DNA from: Pasteurella testudinis DSM 23072
GTDB taxonomy: Bacteria; Pseudomonadota; Gammaproteobacteria; Enterobacterales; Pasteurellaceae
Assembly (NCBI RefSeq): GCF_900176075.1
Contig: NZ_FWWV01000001.1
Span: forward strand, 1-64,000
Length of the DNA: 64,000 nucleotides
Reading direction: 5' to 3'
Made by a program: the position numbers and the translations under genes. Positions 37,586 through 46,323 of this stretch are shown piece by piece. The notes under the pieces were generated by a model. The model saw only the letters and a list, made by a program, of their open reading frames with translations. It was not told the origin of the DNA and did no database searches. Position 1 is the stretch's first letter. Each line of letters starts with the position of its first letter.

Positions 37586-38641
37586 ATGAGCTTTAAGAAA
37601 AGTATAGCATTATCTTTATATGCCTTATCATTTTCGGCAGCAATTCAAGCGGCAGAATATAAAATTACTGTTCCAATTGTTACCAACCCGGATAGTTACA
37701 ATTATCAATCGTTATTAGTCTTTAAAAATATAGCCGAGTCTTATTCTAATGGTGAAATTATCGTAGATATTTATCCAAGTGGACAATTATGTGGAAATGC
37801 AAAAGAGTGTCTGGCAGGTGTACAGTCTGGCATGTTTGATTATTTCCAAACCACTGTGCCTGAATTGGCTTACTATTGGAGGCCAATGGAAGGTTTTGAC
37901 TTGCCGTACATATTACCTAACGATAGAGTTGCTGAATGTGTTTATGATGATAAAGATTTTATGCGTGATGTTAGAGAAAACGTATTAAAACAAACCAATA
38001 ATAGCTTGAGATTGATGATAGTGTCTAATTCGGGCGGTTGGAGAAATATTGCAACAACGAAGAAAGTTATTCATAGTCCGGAAGATGTAAAAGGGTTGAA
38101 ATTAAGAACAGTTCCGGCTGCGATTCAACAAAAACTGGTGACCGCACTTGGTGGTTCGCCAACTCCAATTGCATGGCCTGAAGTTTATACCGCTCTTTCA
38201 ACAGGCATGGTTGACGGAACAAAAAATGGTATTGTGGATATTGTTCAAATGAAATTTCATGAGAGCTTAAAAAATATTATTTTAGATGGTCATGCCTATA
38301 TGGGGGGCGCATGGATTATGAATAATGACAAGTTTAAATCCATGCCGGATAATTTGAAAAAAGTTATTCTCGATGCCGTTTCGGCACAAAATCAATATTT
38401 ACGTGCTTATCCGAAATGGAAAGAATATGAGGCATATGAAGAGTTTAAGAAATCGGGCGGTAAAATTTATAATCCTAGCGTCCAAGAAAAAGATGCATTT
38501 AAGGCGATGTCCGTTTCTGTAATTGATAACTATATTAAAGAGAGTGATGACGAGAGTAAAAAGTGGTTAACAAGATTTGAAAGTGTAGTGAAGTCTTGTG
38601 AAACTAAAATTTATGAAGAGGATAATGCTGCGTTGCAATAA
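37586..38641 (+). CDS. dctP: TRAP transporter substrate-binding protein, putative sulfoquinovose binder
   Basis: The 351-residue precursor has a Sec signal peptide ending near AAIQA (residue 22). The DctP fold shows in SGQLCGNAKECLAGVQSGMFD, the ligand-binding arginine in GLKLRTVP (Arg174), and GGSPTPIAWPEVYTALSTGMVDG. In characterised TRAP binding proteins this arginine pairs with a carboxylate; here it might hold a sulfonate or a carboxylate. Cys69 and Cys75 sit where most homologues lack cysteines and could form a disulfide. Substrate assignment is inference from the operon. A strong hairpin follows. Confidence 0.88.
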   Translation: MSFKKSIALSLYALSFSAAIQAAEYKITVPIVTNPDSYNYQSLLVFKNIAESYSNGEIIVDIYPSGQLCGNAKECLAGVQSGMFDYFQTTVPELAYYWRPMEGFDLPYILPNDRVAECVYDDKDFMRDVRENVLKQTNNSLRLMIVSNSGGWRNIATTKKVIHSPEDVKGLKLRTVPAAIQQKLVTALGGSPTPIAWPEVYTALSTGMVDGTKNGIVDIVQMKFHESLKNIILDGHAYMGGAWIMNNDKFKSMPDNLKKVILDAVSAQNQYLRAYPKWKEYEAYEEFKKSGGKIYNPSVQEKDAFKAMSVSVIDNYIKESDDESKKWLTRFESVVKSCETKIYEEDNAALQ

Positions 38642-38652
38642 TACGTCTAATT

Positions 38653-38698
38653 AAAAAGAGGGCTATATTGAAATTTTTATCAATATTTTCCTCTTTTT
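38653..38698 (+). terminator. terminator between dctP and galM
   Basis: AAAAAGAGG (38653-38661) pairs with CCTCTTTTT (38690-38698), with an inner ATATTGA/TCAATAT stem. It ends in T residues. It probably gives partial termination so that the binding protein and upstream genes exceed galM-tauE in expression, unless galM has its own promoter. Confidence 0.75.
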
Positions 38699-38745
38699 AT
38701 TAAGTTTTATTCGTTAAAAGTTTGTTGGTGAGTGTAGGTTGATAT

Positions 38746-39798
38746 ATGAAGCTTCAAGTCAATGATTTTGGCAAAATAGATGGTGAAGATGTTGTTTTAA
38801 TTACATTAAGCAATCAAAATGATATGAGTATTAGTGTTACAAATTATGGTTGTATTGTGACGGCGATAAACGTAAAGGATAAATACCATAAAATTGATAA
38901 TGTTGTTTTACATTATGATACTCTTGAGAAATATCATCTTGGCCATCCTTTTTTTGGTGCGGTAGTCGGTAGGTTTGCAAATCGTATTAAAAATGGTGAG
39001 TTTATAATAAACGGAATAAAGTATAAGTTGGATACAAATGAAATAGACACTTTGCAGCATATCCATGGAGGGATTAAAGGTTTTGATAAGTATGTTTGGG
39101 GATATGTTATTGAAGAGCAAGAACAATCCATAATGGTTCATTTTCACCGTATATCTGTTAATGGTGAATCAGGTTATCCCGGAAATCTAGATGTAGTCCA
39201 TACTATAGGGTTAGATGAAGATAATCAAGTCCATTTTTATTTTAGAGCAACAACTGATCAACCAACAATTTTAAATTTAACAAACCATAGTTATTATAAT
39301 TTATCAGGAGTAGGTAAAGGGGATATCTTAAGTCATAACTTAAAAATATACAGTGATTTTTATCTTCCTGTGGATAACCAATCTATTCCTACAGGTGAAA
39401 TTTTAAGTGTAGATAAAACAGGGTTTGATTTTAGAAAAATAAAGGTGATTGGGGATAATATGCAAAAATTTGCAGATAAGAGTATTGATAATACATTTAT
39501 CTTACGAGGTGAATTGGAATATAGCCGATTTAAGAAAGGAATTGAACTGCATGATCCTAAAAGCGGACGTTGGATGACTATGATTACAACACAGCCTGGT
39601 GTTCAAGTATATAATGCGTCTAAACTATCAAATAAAATATGGATTGGCCCAAATAATCTGCGTTATGAATCTTTTATGGGGATCTGCTTTGAGGCGCAGC
39701 ATTTTCCGGATAGCCCTAATCATGCACATTTTCCATCAACTCAGTTAAATCCCGGGGAAGTTTATGATGAAAGAACGATTCATAAGTTCGGTAATTAA
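38746..39798 (+). CDS. GalM-type aldose 1-epimerase, putative sulfoquinovose mutarotase
   Basis: The 350-residue protein is a canonical galactose mutarotase-fold enzyme: FFGAVVGRFANRI, HIHGG (His107), LNLTNHSYYNL (His181, catalytic acid), SIDNTF (Asp249) and FEAQHFPDSPNH (Glu316, catalytic base). E. coli yih carries the shorter, diverged YihR. A role in interconverting sulfoquinovose anomers released by YihQ, feeding YihS, is inferred from position. Ordinary galactose or glucose mutarotation cannot be excluded. The Shine-Dalgarno is weak. Base composition is among the most AT-rich in the window. Confidence 0.85.
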   Translation: MKLQVNDFGKIDGEDVVLITLSNQNDMSISVTNYGCIVTAINVKDKYHKIDNVVLHYDTLEKYHLGHPFFGAVVGRFANRIKNGEFIINGIKYKLDTNEIDTLQHIHGGIKGFDKYVWGYVIEEQEQSIMVHFHRISVNGESGYPGNLDVVHTIGLDEDNQVHFYFRATTDQPTILNLTNHSYYNLSGVGKGDILSHNLKIYSDFYLPVDNQSIPTGEILSVDKTGFDFRKIKVIGDNMQKFADKSIDNTFILRGELEYSRFKKGIELHDPKSGRWMTMITTQPGVQVYNASKLSNKIWIGPNNLRYESFMGICFEAQHFPDSPNHAHFPSTQLNPGEVYDERTIHKFGN

Positions 39799-39829
39799 CT
39801 TACTATAAAATTAACAACAGAAGAATATT

Positions 39830-40558
39830 ATGGATGCTATTATTATTTCCCTTATTATTGCATTTGGTGGATTTGTACAAGGCGTTACGGGGTTTGGATT
39901 GGCACTGGTTTCAGTTCCATTACTATCTCTATTTATAGATGTGAAACTAGCAATACCAATAGCCGGAATTTTTGGTTGGTTCGTGACTTTTCCTATTGTG
40001 TATAAAATGAGGTACTATGTTAACTGGAAAGCCGGCCTAATTTTGTTTATTGGTTCTCTACCCGGTTCGTATCTTGGCGCGGATCTTTTGAAACACCTTC
40101 CGGCAAATATAATTTTAATTGCGATGGGGATAATTTTGCTTGTTTCGAGCATATATTCTTTTACGGCAAAAAATACATTATTTAAATCTGAATCAAAGCC
40201 TGTTTCCCTTGGCGTCGGATTTTTCTCTGGCGCATTAGGAGCGAGCGTAGGCGAGCCTGGCCCTCCTGTCATTGCTTATACATCGATGCTACCTTGGTCA
40301 AACCACGAAACAAAATCGACTTTAGTTTTTTTCTTTATGTTACAAATGATAGGTGCTATTTCCGGTTTTTGGTTGAAAGGATTATTAACGGAAAGTGTTT
40401 TTAAGCATGTTGGGCAAGCGATACCGGCATTTTTGATAGGCGTGTTTTTAGGTATGTTTTGTTACAATTTACTTAATAAGTATCATTTTAATTACCATAA
40501 AATTATCTACATTTTTCTAATTTTTATCGGTACTATTTTGATTATAAAAAATGTTTAG
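39830..40558 (+). CDS. tauE: TauE/SafE-family sulfonate exporter
   Basis: The 242-residue membrane protein has two internally repeated halves with the family glycine-rich motifs GFVQGVTGFGLALVSVPLL and GFFSGALGASVGEPGPPVIAY, and about seven to eight helices. TauE/SafE proteins export sulfite and C2-C3 sulfonates. In a sulfo-EMP cluster the natural cargo is DHPS, made by YihU. It is the last gene of the rightward operon and is followed by a terminator. Confidence 0.85.
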   Translation: MDAIIISLIIAFGGFVQGVTGFGLALVSVPLLSLFIDVKLAIPIAGIFGWFVTFPIVYKMRYYVNWKAGLILFIGSLPGSYLGADLLKHLPANIILIAMGIILLVSSIYSFTAKNTLFKSESKPVSLGVGFFSGALGASVGEPGPPVIAYTSMLPWSNHETKSTLVFFFMLQMIGAISGFWLKGLLTESVFKHVGQAIPAFLIGVFLGMFCYNLLNKYHFNYHKIIYIFLIFIGTILIIKNV

Positions 40559-40658
40559 ATGATTAAAATCAAATAATTTTTAGCGATGGCCTGGTTTGGT
40601 TGTCAGACAGGAAGAATGGTGTGCGGGCGTGAAAACCGTTTAGAACTTCAATTGAATG

Positions 40659-40698
40659 AAAACAGGCTGGTTGTCAACTGATAAACAGCCTGTTTTTT
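40659..40698 (+). terminator. terminator at the right border of the island
   Basis: AAAACAGGCTG (40659-40669) and CAGCCTGTTTT (40686-40696) form an 11-bp stem followed by T residues. It closes the tauE transcript. The sequence around it is more GC-rich than the island, so the chromosomal backbone may resume near 40580. Confidence 0.85.
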
Positions 40699-40869
40699 GA
40701 TTTTTTTATTATTCTTTTCGCTGTTTTTTTAACCAGATCAAAAAAATGCAAAAAAACGCATTTTGGATAAAAAATGTACTTCCCTAATTGACAAAAAGTG
40801 CGTATTATAGCCCCCCTTGTTCGATGATGGTTCTGTTACGATTCTGTTTATTATTGTTGTGGTGAATGC
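40699..40869 (+). promoter_or_regulatory. dusB-fis promoter region
   Basis: This AT-rich tract has a dyad AAAATGC/GCATTTT around 40744-40764, a TTGACA at 40788-40793, and TATTAT at 40803-40808 followed by a C-rich stretch (GCCCCCC). A -10 with a GC-rich discriminator is the pattern of stringently controlled promoters such as E. coli dusB-fis, but TTGACA is too close to serve as its -35. The exact promoter is not resolved. Confidence 0.45.
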
Positions 40870-41835
40870 GTGCGCATTGGAAAATTTCAATTAAAAAATC
40901 GCGTATTGCTGGCACCGATGGCAGGAATAACCGATCAGCCGTTCAGACGACTTTGCGCCCGCTATCATGCCGGACTGAGTTATTCTGAAATGATGTCGGC
41001 GAATCGTGATGTGTGGCACACCGAGAAATCTCGCTTGCGTGTGGCGCATCATGCGGAAATCGGGATCAATGCGGTGCAAATTGCCGGCAGTGATCCGCTG
41101 GAAATGGCACAGGCCGCAGCATTGAATGTAGAGCACGGCGCACAGTTGATTGATATCAATATGGGCTGTCCGGCCAAAAAAGTGAATCGCAAAATGGCGG
41201 GTTCGGCATTATTGCAATATCCTGATTTGGTTGGAAAAATTCTGCAAGAAGTGGTGTCGGCGGTGAATGTTCCGGTAACATTGAAGATTCGGACGGGGTG
41301 GGACAAAGCCAATAGGAATTGTGTTGAAATCGCCGAAATAGCGGAACAATCCGGTATTCAGGCGTTGACCGTACACGGCAGAACCCGCAGTTGTTTATAC
41401 GAGGGTGAAGCGGAATACGAACATATTCGTGCGGTCAAGCAACAGGTTTCTATTCCGGTGATTGCAAACGGTGATATTACTTCACCGCAAAAAGCGAAAC
41501 AGGTTCTGGATTACACCGGAGCGGATGCCGTGATGATCGGACGGGGTTCTCTCGGCCGACCGTGGCTGTTTCGACAGATTGAGGCTTTTTTGCAGTCGGG
41601 CGAGCTGTTGGCTGAGCCTGATTTGACGGAAAGGTGTCAGGTGGCGCTTGAGCATATTCAAGGCTTGCACGATTTTTACGGCGAGCAGAAAGGCTATCGG
41701 GTTGCCCGTAAACATGTAAGTTGGTATTTGGATAACATCAAACCAGATTCTGCTTTTAAACGTACTTTCAATACGATTACTGATCCGCAGCGACAGTTGG
41801 CCGAATTGAAAGAGTTTCTTGACTCAATCCAATAG
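40870..41835 (+). CDS. dusB: tRNA-dihydrouridine synthase B
   Basis: The 321-residue FMN enzyme reduces uridines in the tRNA D-loop. It shows [16 protein letters not shown] at the N-terminal barrel start, [20 protein letters not shown] with the catalytic Cys, [17 protein letters not shown], and VIANGDI then [11 protein letters not shown]. The start is GTG at 40870, matched to the family N-terminus [11 protein letters not shown]. It forms the conserved dusB-fis operon; fis begins 40 bases later. Confidence 0.96.
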   Translation: MRIGKFQLKNRVLLAPMAGITDQPFRRLCARYHAGLSYSEMMSANRDVWHTEKSRLRVAHHAEIGINAVQIAGSDPLEMAQAAALNVEHGAQLIDINMGCPAKKVNRKMAGSALLQYPDLVGKILQEVVSAVNVPVTLKIRTGWDKANRNCVEIAEIAEQSGIQALTVHGRTRSCLYEGEAEYEHIRAVKQQVSIPVIANGDITSPQKAKQVLDYTGADAVMIGRGSLGRPWLFRQIEAFLQSGELLAEPDLTERCQVALEHIQGLHDFYGEQKGYRVARKHVSWYLDNIKPDSAFKRTFNTITDPQRQLAELKEFLDSIQ

Positions 41836-41875
41836 GGGATTGGGGTGATTTTTTAGTTAAATGGAACACATAACA

Positions 41876-42172
41876 ATGTTAGAACAACGTAGCACTTCAG
41901 ACGCATTAACCGTTTCGACTTTAAATGCGCAATCTCAACTTACCAATAAACCATTAAGAGATTCCGTTAAACAAGCGTTGAAAAACTATTTGGCTCAATT
42001 GAACGGGCAAGATGTGAATGATCTTTATGAGTTGGTATTATCCGAAGTTGAGCATCCGATGCTGGACATGGTGATGCAGTACACCCGCGGCAACCAAACC
42101 CGCGCAGCCAACATGCTGGGGATTAACCGTGGTACGTTACGCAAAAAACTGAAAAAATACGGTATGGGTTGA
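41876..42172 (+). CDS. fis: nucleoid-associated protein Fis
   Basis: The 98-residue homodimeric protein bends DNA and controls rRNA promoters, recombination and supercoiling. The core [30 protein letters not shown] and the helix-turn-helix [23 protein letters not shown] are nearly identical to E. coli. The ATG at 41876 gives the E. coli length; an in-frame ATG at 41861 adds five residues, and neither has a strong Shine-Dalgarno. Confidence 0.97.
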   Translation: MLEQRSTSDALTVSTLNAQSQLTNKPLRDSVKQALKNYLAQLNGQDVNDLYELVLSEVEHPMLDMVMQYTRGNQTRAANMLGINRGTLRKKLKKYGMG

Positions 42173-42198
42173 TTTTCGATTCGAAATCAGGTTATCAA

Positions 42199-42240
42199 AA
42201 GCGGCTGTCGGAGCAATTCGGTGGCCGTTTTGTTTTATTT
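42199..42240 (+). terminator. possible dusB-fis terminator
   Basis: AAAAGCGGC and GGCCGTTTT flank a long loop, followed by GTTTTATTT. The stem is imperfect (one bulge), so the call is tentative. Confidence 0.4.
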
Positions 42241-42322
42241 ATTCCAAACAAACCGAATGGCTTTATAAAGCATTTGGTTATTGCTAAAATTCTTTTTTAT
42301 TTCAGAATAATAATCAGGATTA

Positions 42323-42877
42323 ATGATGTTTAAAAAAGTGGTGTTATCTGCTGCGGTAATGTTGCTTGCCGCTTGCGCGCAGGATACTGAGCAGCAAGCT
42401 TTTCCGGCAGAATTTGCCAATGCGGATTATGTTTTGTCTGACAACGCGGCAAAACAGTGGGTAATTGCCAGTCACCAAGCGGAACAATGCGTCTATCCTA
42501 ATTTAACGCGCATTCAGCAGGAACATTTTTCCAAAGAAGATGCCTATATCCATTCCCAGTATGTCTTTTTTTATCCGCTGGAAAAGATCATCGGCGGCGA
42601 ATATTTGAAAATGATTCAGGAAGATGAAAAATCAATGGGCTATGCGCAATATCAATATAAAAAATTTAAGCAGCTGAGTGCCGAGCCGTTGGCTGGTGCG
42701 GAATGTGAAAATTTAAGACGTCAAGCCCGTGATGATCTTTCGGTGGTAAAAGGCCAATATAAGAGCGGTATGGTAGAAGAAGCGGGGGCGACTGGCGGCA
42801 GTAATGATGCGGTTGCAACCAATGATAATAAATTTTTCTTCGATATTATCAAGTGGGGAGCCGCATTATTGCTCTAA
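42323..42877 (+). CDS. small lipoprotein of unknown function
   Basis: The 184-residue protein begins with a lipoprotein signal peptide: a short basic start, hydrophobic [12 protein letters not shown], then Cys at the lipobox LAAC. The mature part is polar, with two further cysteines (EQCVYPN and AECENLRR) that could form a disulfide. It then has a Gly/Ala/Asn-rich stretch and a hydrophobic C-terminal [13 protein letters not shown]. It resembles Pasteurellaceae-restricted lipoproteins (possibly the DUF5358 group), but I cannot assign a function. It has its own terminator. Confidence 0.75.
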   Translation: MMFKKVVLSAAVMLLAACAQDTEQQAFPAEFANADYVLSDNAAKQWVIASHQAEQCVYPNLTRIQQEHFSKEDAYIHSQYVFFYPLEKIIGGEYLKMIQEDEKSMGYAQYQYKKFKQLSAEPLAGAECENLRRQARDDLSVVKGQYKSGMVEEAGATGGSNDAVATNDNKFFFDIIKWGAALLL

Positions 42878-42920
42878 GCGAACCGGTTTTTCGGGCTTAT
42901 CGATATAGTCTCATATGATT

Positions 42921-42947
42921 AACCCACCTGGATAGGTGGGTTTTTTT
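42921..42947 (+). terminator. terminator of the lipoprotein gene
   Basis: AACCCACCT (42921-42929) and AGGTGGGTT (42934-42942) form a 9-bp stem with a GGAT loop and a T tract, between the lipoprotein gene and the convergent sodA. Confidence 0.88.
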
Positions 42948-42958
42948 ATCGGTAAGGA

Positions 42959-43603
42959 TTATTTATCCTGGCATCCGCAGCCGGCCGCTTTTTTCTCGAA
43001 ACGGGCGTTGGCTTCGTCCCAGTTGACCACGTTCCAGAACGCTTTGATGTAGTCCGGACGGCGGTTTTGGTATTTTAAGTAGTAGGCATGTTCCCACACG
43101 TCCAAGCCGACAATCGGGTAGCCTTCGACACCGGCGATCTCTTTACCCATCAACGGCGAATCTTGGTTGGCAGTGGAAACAACGGACAGTTTGCCGTCAT
43201 TTAACACCAGCCATGCCCAACCGGATCCGAAACGGGTTGCCGCCGCTTTTTCAAATTCGGCTTGGAAGGCTTCCACCGAGCCGAAATCACGCACGATTGC
43301 CTCTTTTAATGCGCCTTGCAAGGTTGTGCCTAGCTTCAAGCCTTTCCAGAACAAGGAATGGTTGGCGTGGCCGCCGGCGTTGTTGCGCAGTGCGGTACGT
43401 TTGTCGGCAGGAATTTTATCCAAGTTGGAAATCAGTTCGCCCGGACATTTGTCTTGCCATTCAGGCAGGGTTTCCAACACTGCGTTGGCATTGTTGACAT
43501 ATGCCTGATGGTGCTTTGAGTGGTGGATTTCCATGGTTTGTTTGTCAAAGTGCGGTTCTAACGCGTCGTAAGCATAAGGTAATTCAGGTAGAGTATAAGC
43601 CAT
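42959..43603 (-). CDS. sodA: manganese superoxide dismutase
   Basis: The 214-residue Fe/Mn-type dismutase detoxifies superoxide. Metal ligands are visible: the His in [14 protein letters not shown], the His in [16 protein letters not shown], and [15 protein letters not shown] with Asp and His. The GGHANH and D-V-W-E-H forms suit Mn-SOD. The ATG at 43603 follows GAGGAAA; about 70 codons of upstream open frame are promoter DNA. The C-terminus carries an unusual AAGCGCQDK tail with two cysteines. A candidate FNR site lies about 110 bases upstream. Confidence 0.95.
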   Translation of the reverse strand: MAYTLPELPYAYDALEPHFDKQTMEIHHSKHHQAYVNNANAVLETLPEWQDKCPGELISNLDKIPADKRTALRNNAGGHANHSLFWKGLKLGTTLQGALKEAIVRDFGSVEAFQAEFEKAAATRFGSGWAWLVLNDGKLSVVSTANQDSPLMGKEIAGVEGYPIVGLDVWEHAYYLKYQNRRPDYIKAFWNVVNWDEANARFEKKAAGCGCQDK

Positions 43604-43714
43604 TTTCGTTTCCTCATTGGTTGAATAAAAAAGAGCTACATAAAAGTGCTTCTGTAGGGAAGAAGCGGATTGAATTTTCGTAACCATTTTCGTAACCGTA
43701 GTGTAGCAAAAAAA

Positions 43715-43728
43715 TTGATCGAGATCAT
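43715..43728 (-). promoter_or_regulatory. candidate FNR box upstream of sodA
   Basis: TTGAT-CGAG-ATCAT matches the FNR consensus TTGAT-four bases-ATCAA at 9 of 10 positions. On the minus strand it lies just upstream of a possible -10 (TACACT) for sodA. A site over the -35 region fits anaerobic repression, as known for E. coli sodA. Confidence 0.5.
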
Positions 43729-43760
43729 TAAATGTTTCTTTTTTGTTAGAAAAGGGCACT

Positions 43761-43798
43761 AAAACAAAACGGGCGGAATGGTGATATTCCGCCCGTTT
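43761..43798 (-). terminator. maeB terminator
   Basis: On the minus strand, AAACGGGCGGAAT and ATTCCGCCCGTTTT form a long GC-rich stem with a 6-base loop and end in TTTTGTTTT. It lies downstream of maeB, before the sodA promoter. Confidence 0.88.
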
Positions 43799-43840
43799 AC
43801 TTCTTATTGCCATCGATTTAAGCGGCGCTAAACCGCACTT

Positions 43841-46123
43841 TTATTCGGTGTCTTTCGAAGCGTTGACCGCCGCCACAGCCACCATGTTGATGATACGGCG
43901 CACGGAGGCGACCGGTGTCAAAATATGTGCGGATTGGCGCAAGCCCATTAACATCGGCCCGACGGTAATCGCGGTGGTGGCAGAGCGCAGCAGGTTGTAG
44001 CCGATACGCGCCGCTTCCATATTCGGCATCACCAGCAGGTTGGCAGAGCCTTTCAACGGGCTGTCCGGCATGATGTTTTGGCGCAGTTTTTCCGATAGCG
44101 CAATGTCGGCGTGCATTTCGCCGTCGATGATCAATTCCGGATCGCGTTGCTGCACCAACTGTAAGACTTTGCGCATTTTAACCGCACTTGGGTGATCGCT
44201 TGCGCCGTAGTTGGAGTGGGAAATCAATGCCACTTTCGGTTCGATCCCGAAACGACGAACTTCTTCCGCCGCCATCAAGGTGATTTCCGCCAGTGATTCG
44301 GCGTCCGGATCTTGGTTGACAAACGCATCGGTGACGAACACGTTACCGGTCGGCATCACCAATCCGTTGACCGTAGCCGCTGTTTTTACGCCCTCTTTCA
44401 AGCCGATCACATTATGGATCGATTTAAGGTGATCGGCATAAGATCCGACCAAGCCGCAGATCATGCCGTCCGCTTCGCCCAAGTGCACCAACATGGCGGC
44501 GATAGTGGTCGAGTTGACGCGAATTTCTTGTTTTGCCAGCGCCGGTGTGATCCCGCGACGTTTCATAATGTCGTAATAACCTTTCCAACAGGTTTCGTAG
44601 CGCTCGTCCTTTTCGATATTGATAATCTCAAAATCCGTGCCTTCTTCCAGTTGTAAGCCAAGTTGCTTGATGCGCTGTGTGATCACGTCCGGACGGCCGA
44701 TCAGAATTGGTAATGCCACTTCCAGAGTCGCAATTTCCTGTACCGCATGTAATACTCGTGGTTCTTCGCCGTCGGAGATGATGATCCGTTTTTTGTCTAA
44801 ACGGGCTTGGGCGAAAATCGGCTTCATGAACAGATTGGTTTTGTATACAAACTGGGTCAGTTTTTCAACATAAACATCGAAATCGTTAATCGGGCGCAGG
44901 GCGACACCGGAATCCATCGCGGCTTTGGCAACTGCCGGTGCGATTTTGATAATCAAACGCGGATCGAACGGCTTCGGAATCAAATATTCAGGGCCGAATG
45001 CCAATTCCTGATCGCCATAGGCGGAAGAGACGACTTCGCTCTGTTCGGCGTGGGCTAATTCGGCGATTGCGTGCACTGCCGCCAGCTTCATCTCTTCGTT
45101 AATGGTGGTCGCGCCCACGTCCAATGCCCCGCGGAAAATAAACGGGAAGCACAACACATTATTCACCTGATTCGGGAAGTCGGAACGGCCGGTGCAGACG
45201 ATCGCATCAGGGCGCACCGCTTTGGCGTCCGGCGGCAGAATTTCAGGATCGGGATTTGCCAACGCCAGAATAATCGGGCTCGGCCCCATGCTTTTCACCA
45301 TTTCTTGGGTCAACGCGCCGGCAGCAGAGCAGCCTAAGAAAATATGCGCATTCGGAATCGCTTCCGCCAAACTACGGGCGCCGTTGTCTTCGATAGCATA
45401 GAATTTTTTGGTTTCGTCCATGCGCTCGGCATCTTCACGCTGTTTGTAGATCACGCCTTTGGAGTCGCACACGGTGATATTGTCTTTTTCCATGCCCAGT
45501 GCGCGCAGCAGGTTCAAACAGGCAATCGCCGAAGCGCCGGCGCCGGAAACGACCAGTTTGACGTTTTTAATATCTTTGTTCACCACGCGTAAACCGTTCA
45601 TTACCGCCGCAGCACAGATAATTGCCGTGCCGTGTTGGTCATCGTGGAAAACCGGAATTTGCATACGTTCACGCAGTTTTTGCTCGATATAGAAACATTC
45701 CGGCGCTTTAATGTCCTCCAGATTGATGCCGCCGAAGGTCGGTTCCAGCGAGGCGATAATTTCCACCAGTTTGTCCGGATCTCTTTCGTCGATTTCGATA
45801 TCAAACACATCGACGCCGGCGAATTTTTTAAACAGCACGCCTTTGCCTTCCATCACCGGTTTGCCGGCCAGTGCGCCGATATTGCCCAAACCGAGCACCG
45901 CCGTACCGTTGGAGATCACCCCGACCAAATTGCCGCGAGCGGTATATTTGTAGGCGGCGAGCGGATCTTGTTGAATTTCCAAACACGGAATGGCAACGCC
46001 CGGCGAATAGGCGAGCGCCAGATCACGTTGGGTGGCGAGGGATTTTGTCGGGGTTACTTCAATTTTTCCCGGAACCGGAAATTCATGAAAATCAAGAGCG
46101 GCTTGGCGAAGTGATTTATCCAT
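43841..46123 (-). CDS. maeB: NADP-dependent malic enzyme (MaeB type)
   Basis: The 760-residue protein decarboxylates malate to pyruvate with NADP. The N-terminal malic domain shows [53 protein letters not shown] and [14 protein letters not shown]. The C-terminal third is the phosphotransacetylase-like domain ([20 protein letters not shown]), without acetyltransferase activity in known MaeB. The ATG at 46123 fits the family start [21 protein letters not shown]; 44 upstream codons are rejected. A CRP-like site lies about 90 bases upstream. Confidence 0.95.
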   Translation of the reverse strand: MDKSLRQAALDFHEFPVPGKIEVTPTKSLATQRDLALAYSPGVAIPCLEIQQDPLAAYKYTARGNLVGVISNGTAVLGLGNIGALAGKPVMEGKGVLFKKFAGVDVFDIEIDERDPDKLVEIIASLEPTFGGINLEDIKAPECFYIEQKLRERMQIPVFHDDQHGTAIICAAAVMNGLRVVNKDIKNVKLVVSGAGASAIACLNLLRALGMEKDNITVCDSKGVIYKQREDAERMDETKKFYAIEDNGARSLAEAIPNAHIFLGCSAAGALTQEMVKSMGPSPIILALANPDPEILPPDAKAVRPDAIVCTGRSDFPNQVNNVLCFPFIFRGALDVGATTINEEMKLAAVHAIAELAHAEQSEVVSSAYGDQELAFGPEYLIPKPFDPRLIIKIAPAVAKAAMDSGVALRPINDFDVYVEKLTQFVYKTNLFMKPIFAQARLDKKRIIISDGEEPRVLHAVQEIATLEVALPILIGRPDVITQRIKQLGLQLEEGTDFEIINIEKDERYETCWKGYYDIMKRRGITPALAKQEIRVNSTTIAAMLVHLGEADGMICGLVGSYADHLKSIHNVIGLKEGVKTAATVNGLVMPTGNVFVTDAFVNQDPDAESLAEITLMAAEEVRRFGIEPKVALISHSNYGASDHPSAVKMRKVLQLVQQRDPELIIDGEMHADIALSEKLRQNIMPDSPLKGSANLLVMPNMEAARIGYNLLRSATTAITVGPMLMGLRQSAHILTPVASVRRIINMVAVAAVNASKDTE

Positions 46124-46211
46124 TATGGCTATCCTTATACAAGAGGTTGTTAAAAAAGTGAGAGAAATTATACGCTTTATTTTTACAAAATTGAAAACTC
46201 TTCCGGCAGTA

Positions 46212-46227
46212 TGTGATATGGAACACA
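46212..46227. promoter_or_regulatory. CRP-like palindrome between maeB and rsuA
   Basis: TGTGATATGGAACACA fits the CRP half-sites TGTGA and TCACA at 9 of 10 positions with correct 6-base spacing, and the dyad extends two bases further each side. It lies 89 bases from the maeB start and about 97 from rsuA. maeB is the more plausible target. Confidence 0.5.
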
Positions 46228-46323
46228 TATTTTTACCGGATAAATTTATTCGCACTAAACTGTATCTTTAGCACTAAACAGGTACAATATGGACAATTCG
46301 AGAATTAAGATAAGGTTTATAGT

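Noticed and set aside
40788-40808. TTGACA and TATTAT as one dusB promoter
   Set aside because: Only nine bases separate them, too few for a sigma-70 promoter, so they were not called as a pair.
43604-43813. Seventy-codon N-terminal extension of sodA
   Set aside because: The extension covers the promoter and FNR-like site. Mn-SOD begins at [15 protein letters not shown] with its own Shine-Dalgarno.
45632-46114. Open frame of 160 codons opposite maeB
   Set aside because: It is antisense to conserved malic-enzyme sequence, and the translation shows no family resemblance.
46124-46255. Forty-four-codon extension of maeB
   Set aside because: It spans the CRP-like site and promoter; the family start is at 46123.
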